Origin: Mimachlamys varia | Lineage: Eukaryota > Mollusca > Bivalvia > Pectinida > Pectinidae | Direction of reading: 5' to 3' | NCBI GenBank assembly: GCA_947623455.1 | Contig: OX392530.1 | Location: forward strand, 29,853,405 to 29,917,404 | DNA: 64,000 bases | In this document: positions 38,001-50,000 of the stretch, piece by piece | Position numbering within the stretch: the first letter of the stretch is position 1 | Layout: every line of letters starts with the position of its first letter | The notes under the pieces: model-generated | Database searches by the model: none | The model's input: only the letters and a program-made list of their open reading frames with translations | Told to the model about the DNA's origin: nothing | Program-made: the position numbers and the translations under genes

Positions 38001-41000
38001 GGTGTGACTGTTGTTTCACTTCTGGTAACAAATCTCGGGAAACCCTCTGTGTACTGAATATAGGTTGTTCATATCTGAACCATATCATGGTGACATCATG
38101 TTTGGTTTGATATGGTGTCAATGACCAAGGCTAAAGGATCAGAAGTCATATTTGTCCATAACTGAAGTAAAACATTATGTACATAACATTTGATGATCTT
38201 CATAACATATTTAGTTTATATTTCTATCATAGGTTGGTAAGTTGAGTTCTACACCCAATGAGATTTAATAAGTTTATCTGTCAAGGGTTAAAGGTTAAAC
38301 TAAACCACTTTTGAAGTAAAAAGCTTTGTGTACAAGATATCTCATGAACCCCTGAGCAGGTGAAAATCCTATTAACTCACCTGATTATAGTTTGATGGTA
38401 ACCTATCAAAGGTCATAAGTTACACTTGACCACTTATGAAGCATAAGTGTGGCCGAGTGGTTAAGGTGTCCGACATTCTACCACTAGACCTCCACCTCTG
38501 GGTTGTGAGAGTTTGAATCCCATGTGGGGCAGTTGCAGACTAACCGTCGACGGTTTTTCTCTGGGTACTCCGGCTTTCCTCCACCTCCAAAGCAGGCATA
38601 TCCTTAAATGACCCTGGCTGTTAAAGGCCCAATATACGGTACAGCAGCAGTTGAAACTCGGTATTTTGAACACGCATCCATTTTCTTCTAACTTCGGTTT
38701 GTTGTTGAGGTGGGCCCCACCTGAATAATTTTCAATTCTTTGGATTTTCATGTCGCTCATGTTTACTTCGTTTTAGGCTTATTTTTGCATGGTTATCAAC
38801 TGGATTTTTTTTCACAATTTTTCCGAATCACGAAAAATTTCCTGAAATTAGGTATATTGGGCCTTTAGTAGGACGTAAAACCAAATAAACAGAACCAAGC
38901 CGAAGTAAAAGTTTTTTTTCATGAACCCATCAACATTGTAGAGCATTTTAATGTTGAAGTAGCATTATGGTGTACAAGGTTGATCACCCAAATGTTGTTA
39001 ATTTAAGCTTTAAGATCGTTGTTTATTGTTATGTGTAGGTAATCTCTGATAAAAATACTGTAGATGGTAAGCATGTACTATATATAGAACAACAATACAG
39101 AGCCTATGGCGGGGGAAGGGAGGTAACTCCAGGATTACACCAGCTATTTTTATTTTGTATTTAAAAGTAAATTTTTTTGGTCTTAAGATCAGGACAGGTC
39201 CATATCTAGAAATGTAAATCAATTGAAGCTTAAACTTGCTATATCCCAAAATCTCCCTGAACAGTGACATCGGGTTCAAAGTTACGATGTATATGAAGAA
39301 ATAATTTTAAAGAAGAGTGATTCGGTTATGTATAATATGTTTGTGACATGGATTTTGCTGTCATTCCCATAAACATTATAACTTGTCTTCGACAGGGGCA
39401 CGAGGAATCCATATGCAGCATGTCTATGACTTCTACAAGCCTAACCTGGCCTCAGAGTACCCAGTGGTTGATGGCAAGTTGTCCGTACAGTGTTACCAGC
39501 ATGCCCTGGACATGTGCTACGAACGCTACTCCCGAAAGGCAAAACAAGAAGGATTCAAACGTAAGGAATAACAAACGAAATAGACTAGTGACTGTAAGTA
39601 GAAGAGAAACACCAGGAAATGTTTGTTAATATCTTAATTGGCAAATTGATTATATATGTACTAAGTTAGTACATTCTGAGTGACATTATGTAGACCTTTA
39701 TTACTTACAGATTTCAGTGTGATCTTAATATGATAAAATTTCTACCCATAAAGTGGTACATGTATTCAGATGTGTCGTGAAATGGCCGCTAAAAATTCTG
39801 CTAAATTTTATTGCCTTACAAAAACAATCTGTTCATGTAGGAGCTGGTTGTTAAATTTTATCAAATCAAAGTCAGTATATATATTTCTTTTTGTCATTCA
39901 CAAATGCATTTGCCTTTCATGTTAAAGGTAGTATTGTGGGTACTTTTGATATCTTTCTTCATATGAATCATACATCAAACTATGGGTTATTTTCCTGTTT
40001 TCTCAATCGCCCTGCGTACTCAGAAGTATCCAAGCCAGGACAACAGAACCTACGGAACCGCAACTAGAAGTACACCGTTGGCTCTATACTACTTTAATTG
40101 TTAATACCAAACTATCCTGAGCTTTTTGCGATTGAATAGTCTCCTTCTAAATCATGGGTTGGATTCATAAATGTTTTGGTTAAAATGAAGTATCATTAAT
40201 ATAACATCCATTGTATCTCACACTCACTCACTATCCTGGTTTATCGTCTGTGTTCCCTTCGTCAGGGGTTCAACGTTGTCTGGCTGTCGTTATGCAAAGT
40301 CTCCAGTGATCACGATCGTGGGGATTGACTGTGTCCAGTTGCCACTGCTTACAGTCTTGACTGATGGTTTCTTTCCATGTCTTCTTAGGGTGCCCAGCTT
40401 TGTTTTTCACAATGTCTATTCTTTAGTCTATGCAAGTGCTGAAAAATTCAACTGGTGGACTGGGTGCATGCTTTTCCCAAACGCGCAACAACATACATTG
40501 TGACTCCTAAAATTGCCAAAGGACTCCAAAAATTGATGAAGTTTTACTATATATATCATTTGTGATGCGAGTTGGAGGACTCCTTTAATCAAATATGAGG
40601 AGGGTCCCAGGGAAATCCCTACTGGGTGGATTTGTATAGAACTGTAATATGGAGGGAAGCCAGGGATAGGTTATCAGTGGAGTCTCGCTTATTTAGCTCT
40701 TCATAAAAATATCAGGTTGGGAAGATAAGAAATGTTTGCACCTGATAATTCCTTTAAAATACTATTTCATAATTCTTTATGGTCATTATAAGTCTTGGTT
40801 TGTTTTTTGTCTGTCTTTGGTAATTTCTGTATGTGACATACAGGAGTGGTACTTGCTCTATTAATGTCCGAAATTTTGACTTATCAGTGACCTTGATTGC
40901 TATCAATGACCTTGACTGTTATCAGCAAATAAATTTATAGAATACTAGAAAAGTAATATTCATGTAAAATAAAAATGATAAAATCAATCATTGTTGGCCT

Positions 41001-44000
41001 TGTGCATTTGCTTAATTTTTTGCATTTCATTCTTTATATTTTTTTTTGTCTTACATAGTAAAATAGTTCCGTTGTATTGTTATATACGGTAATTAATATA
41101 TTGATAATTTTATAATATTTTCCAGAGGGAAGCAGTTTGATAGACATGGCTGATGGAATTCTGTTCCATTCCCCATACTGCAAGCTAGTCCAGAAATCAT
41201 TTGCTAGACTCATGGCAAATGATTTTCTCAGTGACCAAAACCCAGACTTTCAGGGTCGATATGCTGGCCTGGAAGCTTTCAGGTGAGTTCATGTTTATCT
41301 TGATCAAACCAATGTTGGAATACTTTTACTAGCTCAGTTGTTTATCCCAAAAAGTACTGCTAGTACTTTTATTATTTCTTTACAAAATTTTCAGGTTATA
41401 ATCCAAATTAATGATATATTTATGAGATTTCCACAATTGATAGATGAATGTCATTTTAGAGTAGGTATAGCTAGAGCCATTATGGGGCTATATTACCTAT
41501 AGCTATACATATACTTATGAAAACATAAGAGATAGATAGCATATATATCTACAAATAGTAAAGTGATGTTAGATATACAGAGCCATAACAAGTAGATCAC
41601 CACTACATCCCAAGCACACATGTGCATACATCTTTACACCTTCACATTTAAACAGGAACAAACAGGGATGACATGGTTATATAATTAAAATAAGTTGCCC
41701 TTGTAACCTCTTCTGTGGCTCCCCTGATTGTGTTAGATATTAGAAGACTCCATCTTACGATAGTACATGGGATTGAAAAATTCTAATGGAGGGTTTAGAA
41801 TTTCCCTATCCCAAACACCTTAAATATAATGGACTATTTCTCTCACAGCTTTTGCAGTATACAGGAGGAAATTGATCCAACATGACAAAATTGTGAACAA
41901 CTTGTGTTTTTTCTCTCTGTGATTGACAATGGAACCAACCATGTCTTTAGAAAGATGATAAAAAGGATGATGTACATGTACATATGGTATACTACAAAAA
42001 AATAAGTTGACTGTCAAAGTGCCAAAATAACAATAGATTTAAAACAATAATAAAAAATCAACTGAGGTCAATAGGTAAACCTAAGTGGGATAGATACATG
42101 TAGAATCATCACTACAAAGATGTCAGTTCAACGACGCATCAATGTCACATCTAGGGCTAGAAATTGGCGGTATTCCGTAGTCACTTGGATACCAAATTTC
42201 TCCTCGGGATACCAACCCCGTATCCCTGTTTTTCCGTCCGGATTACCGATCTTCCACATACATGTAACTGGATCGGTCCTGATATACGTAAGACCATCCT
42301 TATTATAATATTTTTTCTGTAATGACTTGGTTTTATTAGGTAATACTTCAGGTAAGATGTCAGTGTGAGACGCCTGGACAATAGGTCTGGCTAATTACAT
42401 CACCCAAGGTCATCACAGCTAAGTCCACTCAAAGTATTTTTTTTTCCTGCCTCGCTTCCCCCTAGTCAGTTCATAACAATAGACTGGTCAACGATACAAA
42501 GCATCCGTGGTAATACAGTGTCATCTTAAATACACTGTAACACAGTTAGTATTTAATTCATGAATTATTAAATGGAAATAATAAGCCAGTCAACATTAAT
42601 TCTCATATGAAAATGAGCATGCATTTCATAAAAATTCATTTATCTTGACATGACGTCTTGAGAGAAAATGCCGATTTCAATGAAAATATTACTTTGAAAT
42701 GAAGACATGTATTCAATCATTTAACCAATAATTTCTTTATTGCCTGAGCAGTTAATTTCCCTATTTCCGTTCAAAAAGTGTCAAAATCAGCACAAAACAT
42801 CCATACAGCATGATGCCAGAAATCTATTCAGAGTTCCCTTTTTGTCGTAAAAAAATGAAGAAAACTGCTTTATTCACAATGTATGCCGTTTTGAGTTGAT
42901 CAGAAGCGTTTCTGATTTGACGATTTCACTGCACACTAGCTTGACATGTGATTGTCATGTGATCATAATATTTTGACACAACCACAACGCGGCAAAATAA
43001 TTACGCTTGCAGAACAAAATGTCAAGTATTTTTTGGTGCAAAATAAGGTAAATCATGGCAATTTATATCATTTGTTACATTACAGTATCGTTAGCTAGGA
43101 TGTAGCATAACGATAGTTCAAAGTCATTGGAAAGTGAAAGTAGAATTCTAGAGCTGATCATTACGACGGCAAAGTAAAAATATATTTTTTATTTAACAAT
43201 AAAACTATTGAGGCGGGATACCAGATATTGAGGCGGGATACCAGATATTGAGGCGGGATACCATATATTCAGGTGGGACACCAGATATTCAGGCGGGATA
43301 CCAGATATTCAGGCGGGACACCAGATATTCAGGCTGGACACCAGATATTCAGGCGGGATACCAGATCTTAGGGGGATACCAGATCACTGTATAATGGTAG
43401 TCCATCGTTATATTTTTCAGCTTTATTTCTACCCCTGAATTAACTGAAATGTATTTTTGATGTCTGGACTTTGACTTACTGTATACTTGGGTATATCTCT
43501 TGGTTGAGGGAATGACTCAGTTTTATCTTTTTTCTGTCTCCAGGCATATGCAGCTAGACCAAAGCTACTTTGACAAAGAGATAGAGAAGGCCTTCATGGC
43601 TGCAAGTAAACCACTCTTTGAAGAAAAGACGCAGAAATCCATGTTGCTAGGCAACCAAGTAGGAAACATGTACACACCTTCCCTATATGGAGGATTAGTT
43701 TCTCATTTAGTGAGGTAAGTAATAACCTGGCTTTTTATGTAGGGAAGACCATGGTCTAATGGTAGGCTGAGTCTGTACATAGCCAGACTCTGTTGGTAGG
43801 GAGAAAACTGGTCTAATATAGCGACACCGGTCTGTATAAAACTTGAGTTTGTAGGGAAGTCTGGGGTTTCCTCTAGTGGATGTACTCAAGCCTTATCTTT
43901 TATCAACAGCCATTCTCTGTAGGGAAGTCTGGGGTTTCCTCTAGTGGATGTACCCAAGACTTATCTTTTATTTACATCCATTCTCTGTAGAGAGGTCAGG

Positions 44001-47000
44001 GGCTATCATCTAGAGGATGTACCCAAGACTTATCTTTTATTAACATCCATTCTCTGTAGGGAGGTCTGGGGGTATCATCTAGTGGATGTACCCAAGCCTT
44101 ATCTTTTATTAACACCTATTCTCTGTAGGGAGGTCTGGGGGTATCATCTAGTGGATGTACCCAAGACTTATCTTTTATTAACATCCATTCTCTGTAGGGA
44201 GGTCTGGGGGTATCATCTAGTGGATGTACCCAAGACTTATCTTTTATTAACACCTATTCTCTGTAGGGAGGTCTGGGGGTATCATCTAGTGGATGTACCC
44301 AAGACTTATCTTTTATTAACACCTATTCTCTGTAGGGAGGTCTGGGGGTATCATCTAGTGGATGTACCCAAGCCTTATCTTTTATTAACATCCATTCTCT
44401 GTAGGGAGGTCTGGGGGTATCATCTAGTGGATGTACCCAAGCCTTATCTTTTATTAACACCTATTCTCTGTAGGGAGGTCAAGGGTATCATCTAGTGGAT
44501 GTACCCAAGCCTTATCTTTTATTAACATCCATTCTCTGTAGGGAGGTCAAGGGTATCATCTAGTGGATGTACCCAAGCCTTTTCTTTTATTAACACCTAT
44601 TCTCTGTAGGGAGATCAAGGGTATCATCTAGTGGATGTACCCAAGCCTTATCTTTTATTAACACCTATTCTCTGTAGGGAGGTCAAGGGTATCATCTAGT
44701 GGATGTACCCAAGACTTATCTTTTATCAACAGCCATTCCCTGTAGTGAGGTCTGGGGTATCATCTAGTGGATGTACTCAAGTCTCATCTTTTATTAACAT
44801 CCATTCCCTGTAGGGAGGTCTGGGGTTTCATCTAGTGGATGTACCCAAGACTTATCTTTTATTAACATCCATTCTCTGTAGGGAGGTCTGGGGTTTCATC
44901 TAGTGGATGTACCCAAGACTTACCTTTTATTAACATCCATTCCCTGTAGGGAGGTCTGGAGTATCATCTAGTGGATGTACTCAAGCCTTATCTTTTATTA
45001 ACATCCATTCTCTGTAGGGAGGTCTGGAGTATCATCTAGTGGATGTACCCAAGTCTTATCTTTTATTAACATCCATTCTCTGTAGAGAGGTCTGGGGTAT
45101 CATCTAGTGGATGTACCCAAGACTTATCTTTTATTAACATCCATTCTCTGTAGGGAGGTCTGGGGTTTCATCTAGTGGATGTACCCAAGCCTTATCTTTT
45201 ATTAACATCCATTCTCTGTAGGGAGGTCTGGGGTATCATCTAGTGGATGTACCCAAGACTTACCTTTTATTAACATCCGTTCTCTGTAGGGAGGTCTGCT
45301 TTTATCAACATCCATTCTCTGTAGGGAGGTCTTGGGTTTCATCTAGTGGATGTACTCAAGACTTATCTTTTATTAACATCCATTCTCTGTAGGGAGGTCT
45401 GGGGTAACATCTAGTGGATGTACCCAAGACTTATCTTTTATTAACATCCATTCTCTGTAGGGAGGTCTGGGGTATCATCTAGTGGATGTACCCAAGACTT
45501 ACCTTTTATTAACATCCATTCTCTGTAGAGAGGTCTGGGGTATCATCTAGTGGATGTACTCAAGCCTTATCTTTTATTAACATCCATTCTCTGTAGGGAG
45601 GTCTGGGGTATCATCTAGTGGATGTACCCAAGACTTACCTTTTATTAACATCCGTTCTCTGTAGGGAGGTCTGGGGTATCATCTAGTGGATGTACCCAAG
45701 CCTTATCTTTTATTAACATCCATTCTCTGTAGGGAGGTCTGGGGTATCATCTAGTGGATGTACCCAAGCTTTACATTTTATTAACATCTATTCTCTGTAG
45801 GGAGGTCAAGGTAGCTGTGTACAGTACCCTAGAGATTTATGAAAAAAAAAGACCAATGCCTGAGAATCGTCAACACAGAGATTTAACCGTACACTGCATA
45901 GATGTAAATGTACACATTTTTGTAAATTGTATATCATTTCCAATTCATAAAAAAGACTATGAAGTGTATACACTGATGTATCCTATGTATGGCACTTGTG
46001 TGGAAACCATGGTTACCACATCAAAAATTACCGAAAAATGCAAAATATCACTGTTTTTGACACAAAATTTGACCTATGCAGATAGGAATTTTTTTCTTAA
46101 GTTCTATCTAAAATGAAAGCTTACTACCTTGGTTGCAGAATTATATCTGTTCCAGCATAGGTCGTACGCTTAGATTTTTCGCTATTTTCCCTCAGGTGCT
46201 GTTGTCGACATTTCACTTCCGGTAAAGCTAGCTTTTCATGTGTAGACACCCATTTCGGAAGGGTCAAAATTCTAATCTCTAACCAAAATTTTTTTTTTCT
46301 CTTTTTACAAATGTGAAGTCCACAAAGTCCACTTTATCATGCTTAAGCCAATTTTACTCCTTATTTTTTTTTTACATTTTCATAGGCATGCTATTATAGG
46401 GGTTATTCATTGTACAAAAATATCACCCATGGCCACAAAAGCCTTCTGTACACTGCTACCCAAGGGTATCATCTAGTGGATGTACCCAAGCCTTACCTTT
46501 TATTAACATCTATTCTCTGTAGGGAGGTCTGGGGTATCATCTAGTGGATGCACCCAAACCTTATTCTCTGTAGGGAGGTCTGGGGTTTCATCTAGAGGAT
46601 GTACCCAAGCCTTATCTTTTATTAACATCCATTCTCTGTAGGGAGGTCTGTGGTATCATCTAGTGGATGTACCCAAGCCTTATCTTTTATCAACATCCAT
46701 TCTCTGTAGGGAGGTCTCGGGTATCATCTAGTGGATGTACCCAAGCCTTATCTTTTATTAACATCCATTCTCTGTAGGGAGGTCTGTGGTATCATCTAGT
46801 GGATGTACCCAAGACTTATCTTTTATTAACATCCATTCTCTGTAGGGAGGTCTGTGGTATCATCTAGTGGATGTACCCAAACCTTATTCTCTGTAGGGAG
46901 GTCTGGGGTTTCATCTAGAGGATGTACCCAAGCCTTATTCTCTGTAGGGAGGTCTGGGGTTTCATCTAGTGGATGTACCCAAACCTTATTCTCTGTAGGG

Positions 47001-50000
47001 AGGTCTGGGGTTTCATCTAGTGGATGTACCCAAGCCTTATCTTTTATTAACATCCATTCTCTGTAGGGAGGTCTTGGGTTTCATCTAGAGGATGTACCCA
47101 AGCCTTATCTTTTATTAACATCCATTCTCTGTAGGGAGGTCAGGGATATCATCTTGTGGATGTACTCAAGCCTTATCTTTTATTAACATCCATTTCCTTA
47201 GGGAGGTCTGGGGTATCATCTAGTGGATGTACCCAAGACTTATCTTTTATCAACATCCATTCTCTGTAGGGAGGTCTGGGTTATCATCTAGTGGATGTAC
47301 TCAAGCCTGATCTTTTATTAACATCCATTCTCTGTAGGGAGGTCTAGGGTATCATCTAGTGGATGTACCCAAGTCTTATCTTTTATTAACATCCATTCTC
47401 TGTAGGGAGGTCTGGGGTATCATCTAGTGGATGTACCCAAACCTTATCTTTTATTAACATCCATTCTCTGTATGGAGGTCACGAGTATCATCTATTGGAT
47501 GTACTCAAACCTTATCTTTTATTAACATCCATTCTCTGTAGGGAGGTCTGGGGTATCATCTAGTGGATGTACCCAAGACTTATCTTTTATTAACATCCAT
47601 TCTCTATAGGGAGGTCCTGGGTATCATCTAGTGGATGTACCCAAGACTTATCTTTTATCAACATCAATTCTCTGTATGGAGGTCTGGAGTATCATCTAGT
47701 GGATGTACCCAAGACTTATCTTTTATCAGCATCCATTCTCTGTAGGGAGGTCTGGAGTATTATCTAGTGGATGTACCCAAGCCTTATCTTTTATCAACAT
47801 CCATTCTCTGTAGGGAGGTCTGGGGTATCATCTAGTGGATGTACCCAAACCTTATCTTTTATTAACATCCATTCTCTGTAGGGAGGTCTGGAGTATCATC
47901 TAGTGGATGTACCCAAACCTTATCTTTTATCAACATCCATTCTCTGTAGGGAGGTCTAGGGTATCATCTAGTGGATGTACTCAAACCTTATTCTCTGTAG
48001 GGAGGTCTGGGGTTTCATCTAGTGGATGTACCCAAGACTTATCTTTTATCAACATCCATTCTCTATAGGGAGGTCTGGGGTTTCATCTAGTGGATGTACT
48101 CAAACCTTATCTTTTATCAACATCCATTCTCTGTAGGGAGGTCTGCTTTTATCAACATCCATTCTCTGTAGGGAGGTCTTGGGTTTCATCTAGTGGATGT
48201 ACTCAAGACTTATCTTTTATTAACATCCATTCTCTGTAGAGAGGTCAGGGGCTATCATCTAGAGGATGTACCCAAGTCTTATCTTTTATTAACATCCATT
48301 CTCTGTAGAGAGGTCTGGAGTATCATCTAGTGGATGTACTCAAGCCTTATCTTTTATTAACATCCATTCTCTGTAGAGAGGTCAGGGGCTATCATCTAGA
48401 GGATGTACCCAAGTCTTATCTTTTATTAACATCCATTCTCTGTAGGGAGGTCTGGAGTATCATCTAGTGGATGTACTCAAGCCTTATCTTTTATTAACAT
48501 CCATTCTCTGTAGAGAGGTCTGGGGTATCATCTAGTGGATGTACCCAAGACTTACCTTTTATTAACATCCATTCTCTGTAGAGAGGCCAGGGGCTATCAT
48601 CTAGAGGATGTACCCAAGTCTTATCTTTTATTAACATCCATTCTCTGTAGAGAGGTCTGGGGTATCATCTAGTGGATGTACCCAAGACTTACCTTTTATT
48701 AACATCCATTCTCTGTAGAGAGGTCTGGAGTATCATCTAGTGGATGTACCCAAGTCTTATCTTTTATTAACATCCATTCCCTGTAGGGAGGTCTGGGGTA
48801 TCATCTAGTGGATGTACCCAAGTCTTATCTTTTATTAACATCCATTCCCTGTAGGGAGGTCTGGGGTATCATCTAGTGGATGTACCCAAGACTTACCTTT
48901 TATTAACATCCATTTCCGTGCTTGTTCCCGAAGATGTAGGTGTCCAGTGAGGCATGTTTTCCCCACTGAGTTTAATGGAATACAGTACATCTTATCATTA
49001 TTGATGGGAAAGACAGGCATTATGTGTAAGTGCTTCATGATATTTTTCTACAATTCTCTACTGGATGATATACTTAAATTTGCACATAGTAATTTTGTCA
49101 CAATTAACTCTCTCAGTACTGTGATTCCGGTCCGGATTCCGTACCGGAAGTCATTACTAGGCTCACCCCCAGACCTTTCGGCCAAAATGGCGTCTCTTTG
49201 TTGTGTTTGCATAGTGGATAATATGCCGAAATAATGCTGGTAAATGTAAACAAATGCTCTTTTCGGTTCTTCTATAGTGAGAAGACATACAAAGCTTTAT
49301 TTTCGCAGCAATATTTTTGTCAGATGTGGTACCGCTATATATAGCTAAAGCATTTCGGTGCCATGATGTTTATATTAGTGATGACATTTCGCAGTATCTC
49401 ACGGGAAATTCAATCTACATGGGTCACGTGACAGAAAATGTGTACTTTACGCCTATCATATTGTTTGTTATAAACTGACGCAGTGGATTTTGTGTAAAAT
49501 GTTATTCGTCAACTCATATGTCGGCTGCTGTACCCAGCTAATCAAAAAGTATGTAACGTCAGGTAACTTGTCGTCTGTATACGACAAGGGGGAGGAGGCG
49601 TCACGTTTGTTTGTCGTCTGTATACAACAACTGGGAGGAGGCGTCACATTTTTTTGTCGTCTGTATACGACAACGGTACGGAAAGAGTTAACATGGTTTG
49701 ACTTAGACTGTGGATATGTGTTTCTATGGCGTGACTTTTTTTTTATTTTTCGTCTAGTCACACTGTTGAACAGCTGGCTGGCCAGAGGATTGTCTTGTTT
49801 TCCTATGGGTCTGGATTAGCGGCCTCCATGTTCTCCCTGCGCATCACGGACAATACTTCCCAGCATTCCGCTCTGCCAGTACTATACTCTTGTCTTTCTG
49901 ATGTCAAATCTCGATTGGCAAGCAGGCAGAAGACTCCTCCTCAGGAATTTGATCGCATCATGAAACTTAGAGAAGATACCCATAATAAAGGTTTGCAGCA

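Larger units (their letters stand above)
30413..39395 (+). other. HMGCS1: HMGCS1 intron 2
   Basis: 9 kb. It holds a G run (30578-30596), a repeat piece with TTGACCTTGACCC...TTTCAAGGTCAC (30755-30787), SINE copies (32005, 34800, 38449), an inverted-repeat transposon (35605) and the 59-bp array (36532-37722). The rest, including 32900-34790, shows nothing I recognise. Confidence 0.85.
43715..49757 (+). other. HMGCS1: HMGCS1 intron 5
   Basis: 6 kb, almost entirely the 68-69-bp array (43851-48916) with one inserted transposon, followed by a piggyBac-like MITE (49108-49687). The 3' splice site is TTTTTCGTCTAG. Confidence 0.88.

Noticed and set aside
39348..39629. 93-residue plus frame at HMGCS1 exon 3
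   Set aside because: It is a different phase of the same exon; the family match is in the other frame ([13 protein letters not shown]).
43944..44495. 183-residue frame with [18 protein letters not shown] repeats
   Set aside because: It exists only where intron 5 units are 69 bp; most units are 68 bp and break the frame. It lies within an intron of the same strand.
49193..49240. Short ATG frame MASLCCVC as a gene
   Set aside because: It stops after 15 codons and lies inside a MITE.
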